Below the pieces are notes generated by a model, which worked only from the letters and a program-made list of their open reading frames with translations, had not been told where the DNA came from and ran no database searches. A stretch of 64,000 nt of DNA, from positions 4,774,001 through 4,838,000 of the forward strand of contig NC_091046.1 of the NCBI RefSeq assembly GCF_963966145.1. The letters run 5' to 3'. The position numbers and the translations under genes were made by a program. Positions 11,851 through 23,715 of this stretch are shown here, one piece after another (positions within the stretch are counted from its first letter, which is position 1; each line of letters starts with the position of its first letter). Source of the DNA: Tenebrio molitor (taxonomy: Eukaryota > Arthropoda > Insecta > Coleoptera > Tenebrionidae).

Positions 11851-14800
11851 GATTTGATGGACGATTTATTTTATTCTCTCTGATTGTGTCCAATTTGGAC
11901 GAATTTTTGCAAAATGAATTCTAGTAGTGATTCTAAGGAAAAGAAACAATGACTGGATATTATTTTGATTTTTTTATCTTCGTATTTAGTGTTTTTTATT
12001 TCTGGCAAGGTCTGTTCTGGGAAACCGAATCTTTCATTAGAGAAGAAATATGTTGAGGGCCGTCGGCGTCGCTTTCTGGTGGAAATTGCGCAACATTAGT
12101 CCTTTTTGCGTTTTTTCTTGTGCGCATTCTCCCCCGTAATACCAGGATAATTCCGCGAAAATGTATTCTTACCATGTAATCATATAATATAATAGAAGGT
12201 CGAGAATCTCTGGTGAATGGGGTATTACACAAAAGAGCGTCGCAATTGGGGTGGTTTCCTCCCTAAAATTTTGATGGCTGACTTCGGCAAGGTACACTTA
12301 ATACGTAATATTCCTATTGAGCCCGGCCAATGGCCGTAAGAAGTAGACAATTGAAAGTTTCGGGAAAAATCCCTTCCTGTCCGGGAAATGGAGTGAAAAA
12401 ACGCACCGCCGGCGGGCGAGAGCGGCGAGGCGAGCGCGACAGGGACGGCGAGCGCCGCTGGAGGCCGGACAATAGGTCCGACTCTCAAAGGACAAAGCGG
12501 CCGCAATTACGGCTAGAATAATCAAAGTCTACATCCTGTAATGGGACCAAGACGCCCTCCACGGAGGCGCTCTCGCTCCGACATGAAAGGCCCCATTAAA
12601 CTTTTATTACCGACCAAAAATGAATATTAGCCGGCGTATGAGGAGTTATTGAATTTGGAAAATGTTTACTTTGCACTTTTAAAAGTCGCCTCGAAACAGT
12701 CGGTTGGCGCTCTTTAAAGCCGATATTGCGTGCGAGCAGCCGTAAAAATAAATTACAATAAATGCGAGTTTAAAAGAACAGGAAGAGGTGAGGAGGATTA
12801 GGTCGGGAAGAAAAATCGAAAAGTGGAGGCGCTCCACATTATTCCCTGTTCCTGCTTTGATCTCGAGCACATTAATATGTGCGCTATTTAAATTTTCAAC
12901 GCTGGAATGAAGGGTTTAGGCTGAGCACCTTTCGGCTTGCGGAAAAATCCGCTTTCTTTTCAAATCAACACAAAGCTGCGGCAAGTGTGAGGATCAGGAG
13001 GGCACGCTGAAGCACAGATCGGAAGGATTAACTGCGAAATTTTTACTCTTAATTAAGGGAAATCTCAAGCGATACAATCGGAAAAAAAGATGGCAATTGA
13101 ATCACTAGTGAGGAAAAATATTTTCTCACTAGTGAGGAAAGTGTATGTACAGTTTACATCAGATTCAACACGCATGAGCAAACGTGCATTTAATTACGAG
13201 TAGGGAAGTTAGGCGTCCGAGCCGAGGGCGAGGCCCCCAACCGGCCGAGTGATTAAATGCACTACTTTGCTCACTTGTGTTGAAAATAGAGCGGTGGAGG
13301 GTGTTAGATTCACGATCCTGACGTCTGCCGGAAGCGCTAGACCATTTTGCAAAATTTGAATAAGCGAAAAGTTTTATAGGTCTAAAGTAATAAAAGTTGA
13401 CCGATTTGCTCCATTAAATGCGCATTACTTAAGTTTACCTCCGCGTCGGCCATAAACCGAGTGCATCCCATTTGCCCCAGGGCCCTTATTAGGGCTCACT
13501 TTTATCGCTTTATAAATTCGGTCAGTTTGGCGAAATCAGGTCGTAAAAGCGGCAATGAAAATATGCCCCCCCGAAATAAAACGTTCACTTTAAACCAGAA
13601 ATTTTTTTAGCGCGGCGTTACGAAATTACCGCATTACGGTCCCTTTGAAACATTGAGTAGGTATAAGAGCGTCTGAATTTTTAACTCGCTCCCATGTTTA
13701 TGGGAACGGGTGTTGGCGAGGTGTTTGTGAGAATACAGATGTCGGCGGGGGCAGAAGCGGACGGTTTTCGGGGGAGTGTCTAATCGAGAATCCTTGTTTC
13801 TGACAACCCCACTTCAACCTTAAGTATATATCGATACTTAGAGGGTACTTTCAATTCATTACGGCTCCACCTTAGCCGTCGACTTCGTGTTTCCCTCGCG
13901 GAAAAGACGTCTTTGTTCGATTATTAGCCGCCCCCGCACGTCCGATCGCTCAAACATTCGCCGAACCCTTACGGCCGGACAATTAATTACCGCAATCAGA
14001 AGACGGAGAAAGGGGCTGCGGATGTTTCGATTGGGCCATTAGAAATTATGGGGTCCGGAGGACCCACCCCATTTTCCATGGGTTTTATTCGAGCCGTGGG
14101 AAATGGCCGAGCTCACTTGCATTAAACCGGAGTAAGTAGCAGTTACCAGTTTGCTGCTCAATATTCATGGACCGTAGTTAATGATATTCTAATTACCGGC
14201 TAAATTAATGGGGTTAGGCCACTCATAATTCAGGAAGCGGGGACACTCCCTGCTATTGCTCCCAACGGGATAGTTTTATATTATTCTTTCAAAATTACAC
14301 TTGATTTATCGCAACTAGTTACAAAAATTTTCGCCAGACCAGAATTATTTATGGCGGACTTGCGCCCTTAAATTGTGGACTTGGTTCATGGCGTGATTAA
14401 ATCGGGGATGAACTACTTTTAATAGGCTTAACGCGATGGTTCCCATTAATTGCTTTAAACTCCCAGATTCCATCAAAGCACAAAGCTCTCGCTGCGAAGG
14501 GACACGTTTGTTGTGCAGTGTTGCACTACAGCTAGATTGTTCCTAAGTTGTCTATCGATTACTCCGCCATCTGATTCTCAATTCAAAAGGTAATACTGAT
14601 ACATTCACGCACGCAACGTTGGTTACCGCCACGTCACACATCTGTAGCGCTGTTCGATTCTCTCATGGGCTGTGACCTTGGAAATACCAGCGCGAAAGCG
14701 CAGCCTGCTTGAGACCGATATTCGTCGAGATATGACTCATAACCCATGAGAAAATCCAACATCTCTAATTTGATATTTTTTTTGTACTTTTTTTCACCCT

Positions 14801-17800
14801 TACAGTTCTATTTCTTTTGAAACTGGAAATTAAACGAGATACTTTCCAGTCGGATTATGATTGAATTTTCGTGATTGTCAAATCTGACACATCGGAGTGG
14901 ACCCAAGGCGTAAACCACGCTCGCCTCCTCGACCAGATTGAATTTGTGCGAGGGTCTGTTTCGCCTTACGTCCTGCAGCCAACCCTTATATTCTTTATTC
15001 CGTCCGCAAGCCACAAATAAACTGACCTTTTCTAAATAAGATCAAGGCGGTGTGGTGGCCGTATCGCGCTGTTAAAACTCGGGTTCGATTCGTAAATTTC
15101 AATTGGCGAGGCCATCAGCCCCTCTTTCCACCCGGCCTCCATCCTACCTGCGCCTCGCACACAAAAGCGCCGCCACGTGAAGACAATTTCACAATGGTAT
15201 TTTCGTTAATCTGTTGATAGGGGTAATTGTGAAATAGTGGCGGACACGTGTGTTTCTCTTGCTCTACGAAGCGCGGGGGTGGCAGACGCGGAGGGAAAAA
15301 TTTAGCGACGATCTCGTAAAAAATGGATTCGCTTGACAGTGGCAATCCTAATTTATAAAGTTTTAATGAAGGAGGAGACGCTTCCGCTGAATTAAACATT
15401 TTCTTTCAAGTTGTATCAGGATCGAACGGCGAAAATCATTAATTCGAATTGGAAGGGTTTGCGACGGGGCGGGGGGAAGTGTCGCGGGACTTATTTATTC
15501 AACAAACAACTCCTCAAAAGTAGAGTTTTGCCCAACCACGTGTTCTATATTTCAAGATAAATGTTTCCACCAAAACACACAATAATAAACATTCTTTGTT
15601 TTTTAGGGTAGAAATACAGTTGTTTTTCTCTATCAAAGAAAATTATCTCCCGAGAGAGATAATCCTGTGGAAGAAGATTATCAAAGAAGAAAAGAAAATT
15701 TCAAAATAACACAGCTTTTTTTTTACTATAACTACGGTTTTTACTATAAAGAATAACCCACTTATTCAAAAATGATTTCTCATTTGCCTACAAACATAAC
15801 CAAGAGGCTCTTGGGTAAGTTCTATCGAATATGCGCCGCTGCTCTTCGAGACATCACCCCCGTTCGCGACACAGGCGCAAGCTCTGAAGCGTTCTACCGC
15901 ACCACCACGCTACAATATTGTATTTTGTTGGCTCCCTCACAAATATTTGTCTTCAATTTGATTAAAAGTCACCAAACAAAATGTTTGTACAATCATCTAG
16001 AATTAAACCTGGCGCTTTGTTTCTTTGTGTTTTCACCATAATTGGCTTTTCAATTCCGGACTCAATCGGTTTTATGAAAATTGCATCGCACTAATGTTTG
16101 CAGCTTGTCTGGAAGTGGGTTAGTGGAACAACTATCTGAATATTCAGTCTCATCTCCAACGCCTGATATATTCCATCTGAGCCTGTCAGCACTTCCAGAT
16201 ATGCATAAATCATATCTTATTACTGCTAGATTCGCCTTTCTAAAATAAGACTGGAAAAATTCAATCCAGTACCGATTGCTACAAGACACGCGATAATCTC
16301 GATCAGAAACGGGCGATTTCATTTTTATTACCGATTCTGCACCTCCTGGTTCCTGAAAATTGAGTCGTCACCACTGGATTTCCTTGTTTCCAACTGCGAG
16401 ATAAATAGTGGGGTAATTGCGATCAAGCGGCATTTATTTTAATTGCGGTGCCTCACGCGGATTTGCATAATTTACTGATTGGGGATTTAATTGTCGGCGA
16501 ATATAGTTTGTTTCCATCATTACCCCGGCGATTTATCGTGTGCGTGTGACGATTATAAGCGCGTTATGGCACATTTGTTGCGACTCCAAGATTGCAATTT
16601 AAACGGAATTAATGGAGACTTTCCTTTATTTAATGAAAGTTGCCACAAATTTCCCGAGGGAAAGGCAATTCACTTACTGTTCAAACAGTTCCAGGAAAAT
16701 CTGTATGCAAACGCATTGTTGTGGGATACATTAAAAGATTTACTTCAAAGACATTGATCTTGTTTTCCTTCTGCCAGGTTACACGGGAATTTCCCGCCCT
16801 CTTGAGGGAGCTCTTCGACTCACACCAAATTCAAGCACTCATCAAGCCCCGCTCTTTTTACAAAATTATAGAAACCGTTGTGTTGACAACTTGTGCACTT
16901 TCCGGACGTCGTCCTGGCCGTTCTCCTTTAATTGCCATTGTGCCCCACTGGAACCAAATCCGGTGTGAACGTTCCGATAAATGGTGCATTGAATTGCATA
17001 TCTCGCTTGCTTGATTGAAACTTGCACTCGTGTAAGTTTATGTTGATAAGGAGTTGGCCGAGCTCGTCCTTGTTGGTCCTAGTTGACAAGACGAGGGCAC
17101 TCGTGCGGTTACAAGGCCCACTTGACGCGAGGACTCGCATTTCCTCTCCTTCCGAGTCCGGGGAGATCCGCATGTATTGTCGCAAATAATTGTCCTCGAC
17201 GACTCTATTTACTTAACCGCAGCTAATCTTCCAGGGCCGACGATTAAATCGGAAATAATAATATCAAAGGGACGATATTTGAACAGTTCGGGATTGCTGC
17301 CCGATTTTTCCGGGCGACTCCGGAGGTTAACAATAATGTTCCGGCGTGTTTGAAGAGGGAGCGCCGACACACAGTTTAATAAATTTCTGTAGCTTAGTAA
17401 TGGAGCTTAATGGCTTGCACTAAGTTGCTGTATTAATGTTTTTGTTAAAATTACGACCTATTTGAGCTCCCTGCAATTAATTTCGCCAAATTAATTCGCG
17501 CTCTAAAGCACCGAGCTTTTTGACAAACTTATTCTCTCACTTGTGCTTTACTGGTCTCGTCTGGATTGACCACACGCGCGTCTCGAAGTTGCTCCAAAGT
17601 AATACATTATTTCGTCGCCGTCATAAATTATTGCTAGAGCACACACTGGCGTGGGTGTACTACAGCCAAAGTAAACCGGAATATTTGTGTCAACATGAAA
17701 GTTTCACTCCATTCAGGCCGCTCCCCTCGCTTATCAAAGAAAAGTCGCGGGGTGATTGACAGCAAAAAATTTTTGACGAGCTTGTGGTGAAAAATAACAA

Positions 17801-18734
17801 AGTGGGGGTGGAGAGATCTCCCTGGGGTTCTAAAATTAAGCGGGGCACGATTAACCCTTAAGCCATCGATTCCCGGCGGCGGCGACACAATCGTGTCGTG
17901 GCGTTTTTCCCAAGGTTAATTAATTTTTTCTAGTTATGGGAAAAACAGTTGAGGCAATTGGGTCAAGCGATACATCTCGCGAAAAAGCTCGGGTTTTTCG
18001 TCCTCCCGCCATCACCCACGCAGCACTAAGCGAGTTATCTCCGGATCCTGGAAACAAAGGTGAAACCAAACAGTGCCTTCGTTGGAGTGTCGGATCCAAC
18101 ACTGGCAAAAGCAAGGAACGTTTAATTAGGTCAGCGGCGCCAATTAGGCAGCCCATTTCACATCGCTCTGAAATTGTAACAGGATCGACCTCTTCATTTC
18201 GGCTCAAGATTGTGCGAGGGGATGTTCCGGGGTCGATAGTGCAACTATGTGGGGCGATATTTAAGCCGCGCTAGACGTTACACTAATTACAGCAAATTCG
18301 GAGCAGTAACATGGATAACATAAACTTCACTAATAATTAAAGATTAACGGGGCTGCCGCGTGAGTTATTACTTTCCAGCAGCGATCTTGATGCATGACCG
18401 GAAATAATTTATCGACATTAATAGATAACAATAATCGGTATTAATCAGGTGGCGGTATCAGACGCGGAAGCACTCACATTAAGCAGACATCACCAGCCGT
18501 AATTAAGTTATTAGGAATCTGCAATTTACAACAATTAACTGTTACAGTTGGCCGAACACTAATCGCAAAGCGTGTCCAATCCATGTTTCCAAATCAATCA
18601 AGGGCTTTGATTTTTCTGTCGAGAAATCGATATTAAAATCTCCACTCGAAAAGACTCGAATGAGCCTTTCACCGCGGAGCGTGTGACGTGACGCGTGACG
18701 CTGAAACTAATTCACGGAAATCGTGTCGTGGTGG
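11851..18734. other. Noncoding DNA, no gene seen; one GC-rich patch
   Basis: The patch at about 12395-12600 is CpG- and GC-rich (runs such as gagcggcgaggcgagcgcga) compared with its surroundings, and 13730-13980 and 17220-17360 are moderately GC-rich. These could be promoter-like or simply compositional; no ORF with family similarity starts there. An inverted repeat lies at 13165-13283. The 88- to 124-codon ORFs near 16.5-17.0 kb show no motif and are taken as chance. Confidence 0.5.
13165..13283. repeat. Imperfect inverted repeat (hairpin) with GC-rich loop
   Basis: The left arm (tcaacacgcatgagcaaacg, continuing tgcatttaatta) pairs with the right arm (gattaaatgca ... tttgctcacttgtgttga). 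The loop is unusually rich in GCCGAGGG/CGAGGCC motifs. No target duplication was identified. Confidence 0.7.
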
Positions 18735-19212
18735 GCCTAAAGAAGTGTTCACTTCAAAAAATTGTCTCCTGGTTTGAAAGCGTCTGGGAAAAAAGTTCGC
18801 GAGATGGTGAAGGATGTATTTTTTTTTTTTATTCTTCAGCAACATCTTCATTGAATAAAGCTAATGAGTCATCCGAGGACAATAATTTAACAGCTCCTTT
18901 GATATCAAAATCGGCTACTTTTGCTCCCACTTTCTTAGCTAATGATAAATTTGTACGTTTCTTAGAAACAGTTCATATTTGAGGAACTTCAAAATTAGAA
19001 AGATTTTCTTTTATATGCTTATTCAATGACTTATCAGATTTCTCTGCTACATCGAAAGCTCTATAGGAAAGCAAAAGATTCTCCAAAGAAGAGATTGATT
19101 TGGTCGAATGACAATTATTAATAATCGAACTTAATTTATCTGCAGCTTTGGATTTCCCTTGTCATTCAACGTGGAAACGCTGCAAGCATTCGGGACACTT
19201 TTCCAGATCCCG
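18735..19212 (-). pseudogene. Decayed LINE ORF2 fragment (linker region upstream of reverse transcriptase)
   Basis: Read on the - strand, one frame runs almost continuously for about 150 codons with only a few stops. It shows the ordered pieces CPECLQRFHVE, SKAADKL, LLLSYRAFD, AKKVGAK, DIKGAVKLLSSDDSLA and HPSPSREL. I recognise this as the conserved block that precedes the reverse transcriptase in a widespread metazoan retroelement protein family (from memory, unverified). Two in-frame stops are TGA, one right after FHVE and one after VPQI, both where the family tends to have Trp, consistent with TGG to TGA decay. Neither the reverse transcriptase nor an endonuclease is adjacent, so this is a short dead fragment. 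No target duplication was found. Confidence 0.7.
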
Positions 19213-20419
19213 CATTATTATCGGAAATTTTTGTATTGTAAAGCAAAAATGTTATGTATTTGCAGAATGAATTAAAAAAGCTCTTTTTACTTTCCCCAAT
19301 TTGAAAATATGTTGAAGTGGCCCGATCAAAAAATTACGAGCGCCGGATTAAAACATTAACAAATTACGCACCATGCAAAGCTCGTTCTTTTATGGCTCCC
19401 CTTTTACAACGATTTTAATTCTGCCGTTAAACTCACCCAAACGTTAAAACTGATATAAACCTTACTTATGAAGCAGTTTGTGTTTAAAAGCAAGTATTAA
19501 TCTGAAAATTGTGCGGTTCAGGCCGTGCTAAAAGGTAAAAGATTGCCTTTTCTTATTGATAATAAAGACCGTGCGCGCCTCACGGACTCATCTATATCAC
19601 GTAATTCCCTACAAGTTAGACATTATTAACCTCGGTAGAGATGTTTAAAAAAGTAACAAATTTTATGTAGTGGAGCGTTCTAAAGTAATGGCCCTCTCAG
19701 GCTGGAAACCCGACGTAAATTAACATTGTTTCAAGTTGCAGATTTTAAAACCTGCAGACATGAATCTTTGGCTCGGAGAGAATAAAGAAATAGGAAGCTT
19801 TAGCTTGTTTTGCTCTTATTTACATCTAAATGTTAATATTAACAGTGCTTATGAATAAATGAACCCTTCGAGCAACAAACACGATAACGTAATAACACTT
19901 TTTGTCGTTTTTATTCTGTTTCTTTTGTCGATACAATCAAAGCAATCAAAGAAATTTAATTTCAAAGTAATGGTTTTCCAAGTCCTAGCAAGTTGATAAA
20001 TAATTTAACATAAATTACAACTAAAATTTCAACTTGAGCTACGAAACAGTCTTCCAACACTTTTTACCCTCCTGCTGCATCATTTAACTTACACCAAGAA
20101 CAACACTGCTTTTTACGTTTTGTTTAAACACTGCACTCTGGCTGCAATATTTCTCGCTTGATTAAGTGTTTGGATATTTGCCAATGTTATTGCAACGTGT
20201 TGTTCTAAATGTATAAATATTGACTTGAATTAGCGCTTCATATAGTGAATTAGTCAACCGCAGAGACTTCAAAGCTCTTCGGCTGCATATGCAATAACAC
20301 GAAACAGTTTTTGAATAGCGGGTCTAAATATATCAACGCTGTAACCTTTGTAAAGTTCATAAACTAGACGAGAGCGACGTTGGAAAACATGTTTTTTCTA
20401 ATTTGTTTCGAAATTGTTG
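19213..20419. other. Noncoding DNA, no gene seen
   Basis: This is AT-rich sequence with no repeat found elsewhere in the window and no ORF with recognisable similarity. Confidence 0.55.
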
Positions 20420-20489
20420 ATGCCCCGATCAAAGACGACGAAATGGAATGAAAAGATATTTTTAGTTATTTTTTTGTTTCTAGTTTCAA
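20420..20489 (+). CDS. Weak candidate signal-peptide exon of the Ig adhesion gene
   Basis: The Ig gene needs a leader exon ending in phase 1. Here an ATG at 20420, with a stop codon at 20399-20401 in the same frame, opens a 23-codon frame. It has a basic start (MPRSKTTKWNEK) and a hydrophobic run (IFLVIFLFLVS). A GTAAAC donor at 20490 leaves exactly one extra base, matching the phase-1 acceptor at 25168/25169. The splice would create a Lys codon before the SWQAS of the next exon. Against it: the ATG context is poor, the donor is not the best consensus, and AT-rich DNA easily yields hydrophobic chance frames. The true leader may lie upstream of the window. Confidence 0.25.
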
Positions 20490-20640
20490 GTAAACAGGGG
20501 ATTTGGGTGGGTGGTAATATCGAAACAAAATTAAATGGTGTACAGGAAAGGTTAATTACAATAAAATGTTGCAAGATAAAGATAAATTTAGTTTGGTCGA
20601 TAAGAATAAAATAGTCCAGATCTCCGATAAGGTGGATGTG

Positions 20641-20953
20641 TCAAGGTTCACTGTGTAGATCATAGTGATAATTTTGAATGAATATTAATTACTATGGATA
20701 TTAATAATCGGCCTAAAGAGTTTTGTGATGCAGCCAACATTACGTTTGCACCGATTGTGTGGATTTAAAAAAATATATTTTAATTTTATAAAACATAGTC
20801 GAAACATGCCCGACATTACATTTTTTAAATTTAATCAAAATCATTATGTGGAATCATTAATAAAGACACAAACTAAAAAACTATGGAGGACAGGTATTGT
20901 TGGTTGCATAACAAATTTTGTTAGGCTCATTTCCACTTGTGAATCACCTTGTA
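20641..20953. mobile_element. Degraded inverted-repeat element, TTATTCAC family
   Basis: The right end reads gaatcaccttgta and, inverted, gives CAAGGTGATTCACAAG followed by atgagcctaac and tgcaacc. These are the same ordered blocks as the elements at 28458-28898 and 27050-27331. The left arm is broken by extra sequence but keeps ggcctaaag, atgcagccaacattac near 20710-20745. The left boundary is approximate. Confidence 0.5.
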
Positions 20954-21044
20954 TATATTTATTTTAATTCTTTCTTTTATAAAATATCGAAAATTCATAA
21001 AACTACGAGCCATGTCTCGGATGTTAAAGAAGCTGCAAAATAAT

Positions 21045-21405
21045 AATAATTTGTAAAAAGATCAGTTCCCGCCTTAAAACTACAAAATAGCCAACACAAT
21101 TTACTTTTTGGAGATTGCTATGTTTAAAAAAATGTTTTTAAAAATTTTCAAAAGGTTGCATTGAATATTACCGTCATGGATGACATCAGTCATCAAATAC
21201 TTCAAAAATTTAGAAATAGAGGAACTCTTTAAACTATTTAAGTTATGCGTTATGTCACTTCGTGGCATATTAAATGTTTCACTTTGGCTAACTATGTTTC
21301 TTATTTTAAAAAAGAAATAATTTCCACCAAGATATCTGTGCAATGTATTATGTGTTGCCTATTGCTAAACCGTAAGGCGGGAAGAGATAAAATGGACACC
21401 CTGTA
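21045..21405. mobile_element. Degraded inverted-repeat element ending in acaccctgta
   Basis: The block cttcccgcctta with gccaacac near 21065-21100 recurs inverted at about 21355-21385 (gcctattgctaaaccgtaag, then gcgggaag). The right end acaccctgta stops at 21405 and shares its TA with the next element. The left terminus is decayed and cannot be fixed. Confidence 0.45.
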
Positions 21406-21791
21406 CAGTGCATTCACTTTTGTTTTAGACCAGAGTAGGCTATGGAAATTTGGCGAGTTGTATGGTAAGACTGTGGCTGAATGACAATATACATCATGTA
21501 TAATATTTGAGGTTACACTTTCTTGTCAAAATTCATGACCATGTAGCCAAGCATTATCATTTTCCAATTAACTACATAGTTTCGAGAACTCAATAATGTG
21601 TGTATTTAGTGATAAATGTAAATATTGCACAAATTTAAAACTAATTTACCCTAATACTTAATAATAATGTCAAATTTGACACTGGCAGTTCGAACAATTT
21701 TGATTTTGTTATTCTGACATAGCCCCGATACCAACATTTAAAAAAATTAAAATAGCCTACTCTGGTCTAAAACAAAAATGAATGTATTATA
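21404..21791. mobile_element. TA-flanked inverted-repeat element (388 bp)
   Basis: The left terminus CAGTGCATTCAC, followed by ttttgttttagaccagagta, is mirrored at the right end by tactctggtctaaaacaaaa and then atgaatgtatta. The four end differences are all transitions. TA lies on both sides. The arms are about 40 bp and the core is noncoding. Three bases after its right end begins the target duplication of the LINE at 21809. Confidence 0.8.
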
Positions 21792-21793
21792 GT

Positions 21794-21808
21794 TTCATAA
21801 TATTTTTC
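21794..21808 (+). repeat. Left target-site duplication of the LINE insertion
   Basis: The 15-bp ttcataatatttttc is repeated exactly at 23636-23650. Confidence 0.9.
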
Positions 21809-22307
21809 GATTCCGGATCTGGCAGCCATAGTGAGTATTTAGTAATAAAAAGAGATTACTAACGTAAACAGCGACGAGCGAGGGAGAGGTGATAAACAGA
21901 AGGAGGCGAGCAAGCAAGAGAGGGCATGCCGCATTCGCCGAAAATAAGGAAAGAAAACAACAACAGAGAAAGAGAAGAGGGTAGGACGTCTGAAGAAGGT
22001 ACGAACCCATTCAGAAAGACAACGGGAATATACCCAAGTAAAAGCGAAGAAGGAAATAAAAGCAAGGAAATGGATAAGAGAGGATAGGATGGGAAAAAGA
22101 GAGAAGAACAAAGTACTAAGAAAGGAATTAGTGGCAGTGAGAGAGGAGATGAGAGCAAGAGAAGAAAAAATGGCAGGCGGAGAAGGCAGATTGGACGAAA
22201 AGGATGAAAATGATAGAGGAAAAGATAGAACAAAGAGAAAAGAAGGAGAGGAAGAATAATGTTATAACAGACGTAATAGCGGGAATAAGAGGAAATATAG
22301 AGAGGGG

Positions 22308-22568
22308 GTGAAAGAATGGTTAGAAAGGGAGATAGGGGTGAAAGTGAACGTAAAGAAAATACATAAAGATAAGATGATGCTGGCAAAAATAGAAAGTTGG
22401 GAACAGAAGAAGAACAATATGCTAAATAACAGTAAGTTGAAGGTAAGAGAGGTGGGTAGAGAAGAGAGAGATACGGGGAAAAGGGTGAAAATAGGATACA
22501 GGAAGATACAGATAAACGGGCAATGGTTTATATGGGATAAGAGAGAAGAGAAATTGAAGAAAAATTTT
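22308..22568 (+). pseudogene. LINE ORF1-like remnant
   Basis: The frame opens MKEWLEREIGVKV and contains KMMLAKIESWEQKKNNML and later INGQWFIWDKREEKL. This pattern resembles the RRM-like and linker part of a LINE ORF1 nucleic-acid-binding protein, which coats the element RNA. Glu/Lys/Arg content is very high. The upstream part (21960-22300) continues similar charge-rich sequence but is broken by stops. It ends just before the endonuclease region in the same element. It is a dead copy; the assignment rests on motif recall, not a search. Confidence 0.6.
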
Positions 22569-22685
22569 TAGAAGAAGGAGAGAAAAAGAGAAGACAAACC
22601 GGCGAGAAAAGGTACAAAGAGAAGGTGAATGACAAAGAAAACGGATACCGGGGGGAAAATAGAAAAGAAAAATGGAAGTGCTACC

Positions 22686-23470
22686 GGAGGAATAATAACA
22701 GGGGTGAAATTGGAGATTAAAGAAAAGCGACAAGAAAAGGAAGAAGAAGAAAGATGCATGGAAAGAAAAGTTCATTATAGGCAATGAATGATGAAAAATA
22801 ATGACAATATACAGTAAAGAGATGAAGACGACATGAAGACGTGTCCAAGACGCCATGAAAGAAAACAGGAGAGATTGTTTACTCTTGGGAGGGGACTTCA
22901 ACGGGGGAATAGGAGAAAGAGGAGCAAGAAGTTTGAAAGAAAGAGGAGAGGGGAGAGAGGAAAAGAAAATTAAAAGGCAAGGTGGAAAATGCAGAAAGGA
23001 AGAAACTGATGGAACAAACAAGGGGACGAAAAAGGGGAATGGGCCTATATAGGTAGCTACTAGGGAGGAAACAGTGATAGATTACGGAATAGAGAACGAA
23101 AAAGTACGAGAAAGAGCAGAAGAATTCAGAATAGGGGAAAGAATAGAGTCGGGCCACCTCCCGGTGGAAATAAGTATAGAAGAAACGAACCATGAAGAAA
23201 AGGGAAAAGGAAGAGCGAAAGAGAAGCAGAGGAAGGTGACAATAAAAATATGGGATGGCCAGGGAGTAGAAGAGGATAGAAGGAGACAAAAAAAGTCAGA
23301 TGTGAAAAGCAAGGTGTAGAGAAGATGGCGGTAGAACCGAAAGAAGTAATTGAAAAAGCAACGAAAAAAAGGCAGTAATAGTCAAGCGAGCAAGAGGAAC
23401 AAGGAAGAAAAATGAGTGGTGTGACAAAGAATGTGAACAATTGAAGAAGGAAGCAGTAAATGCGTTAACA
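22686..23470 (+). pseudogene. LINE ORF2 endonuclease remnant, reverse transcriptase missing
   Basis: In order along the + strand: GGIITGVKLEIKEK, TIYSKEMKTT, then CLLLGGDFNGGIGERG (the catalytic GDFN block of apurinic-type LINE endonucleases), VIDYGIEN and ESGHLPVEI (the His-containing C-terminal block). A post-endonuclease stretch near 23372 gives VIVKRARGTRKKNEWCDKEC. At least two frame changes and one stop, a TAG at 23050-23052 after GNGPI, interrupt it. In an intact element this domain nicks target DNA to prime reverse transcription. After about 23520 the sequence jumps to the 3' tail, so no RT follows. Confidence 0.75.
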
Positions 23471-23635
23471 GAAATAGCTTTGACGAAGCGAAGGGGAGGG
23501 AAAGAACAAAGAAGGAAAGGGGTGGCGGATAGGAATAAAACTGTTTATTTTTTATTCTTTTGGAATTGCTATTTTATGTTTAAAGGAAAATATAATCAGG
23601 AATCGGAAAGCCCGTAGGGCAAAATAAAACATTCA

Positions 23636-23650
23636 TTCATAATATTTTTC
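23636..23650 (+). repeat. Right target-site duplication of the LINE insertion
   Basis: This is identical to 21794-21808 and directly follows the 3' tail of the element. Confidence 0.9.
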
Positions 23651-23715
23651 AGTTTCCTTTTTGCTTAATTTATTATAATTTTTTTTGTTCTCTGTGTGAG
23701 TTAATATGAAACAAA

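Larger units (their letters stand above)
21809..23635 (+). mobile_element. Internally deleted LINE (non-LTR retrotransposon)
   Basis: Exact 15-bp duplications (21794-21808, 23636-23650) define the insertion. The purine-rich + strand carries a highly charged, coiled-coil-like ORF1 region (about 21840-22560), an endonuclease region (about 22686-23320), a start-of-linker segment with EWCDKECEQLKKEA near 23410, and then directly a 3' end with the tail gcccgtagggcaaaataaaa, acattca. The reverse transcriptase, several kb in an intact element, is absent. Frames are interrupted by stops and shifts. Because 5' region, endonuclease and 3' tail are all present and flanked by one duplication, the RT was probably deleted before or after insertion rather than lost by ordinary 5' truncation. 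The - strand ORFs of up to 199 codons here are mirror images of the purine bias. Confidence 0.9.

Noticed and set aside
15049..15105. B-box-like gggttcgattcg with a tRNA-like lead
   Set aside because: No T-stem or acceptor pairing; A box does not fit; no second copy.
16491..17014. Overlapping ORFs of 88 and 124 codons on the + strand
   Set aside because: No motif, no splice context and no codon bias; likely chance.
21859..23440. Minus-strand ORFs of 104-199 codons rich in Phe, Leu and Ser
   Set aside because: They are mirror frames of the purine-rich LINE on the + strand.
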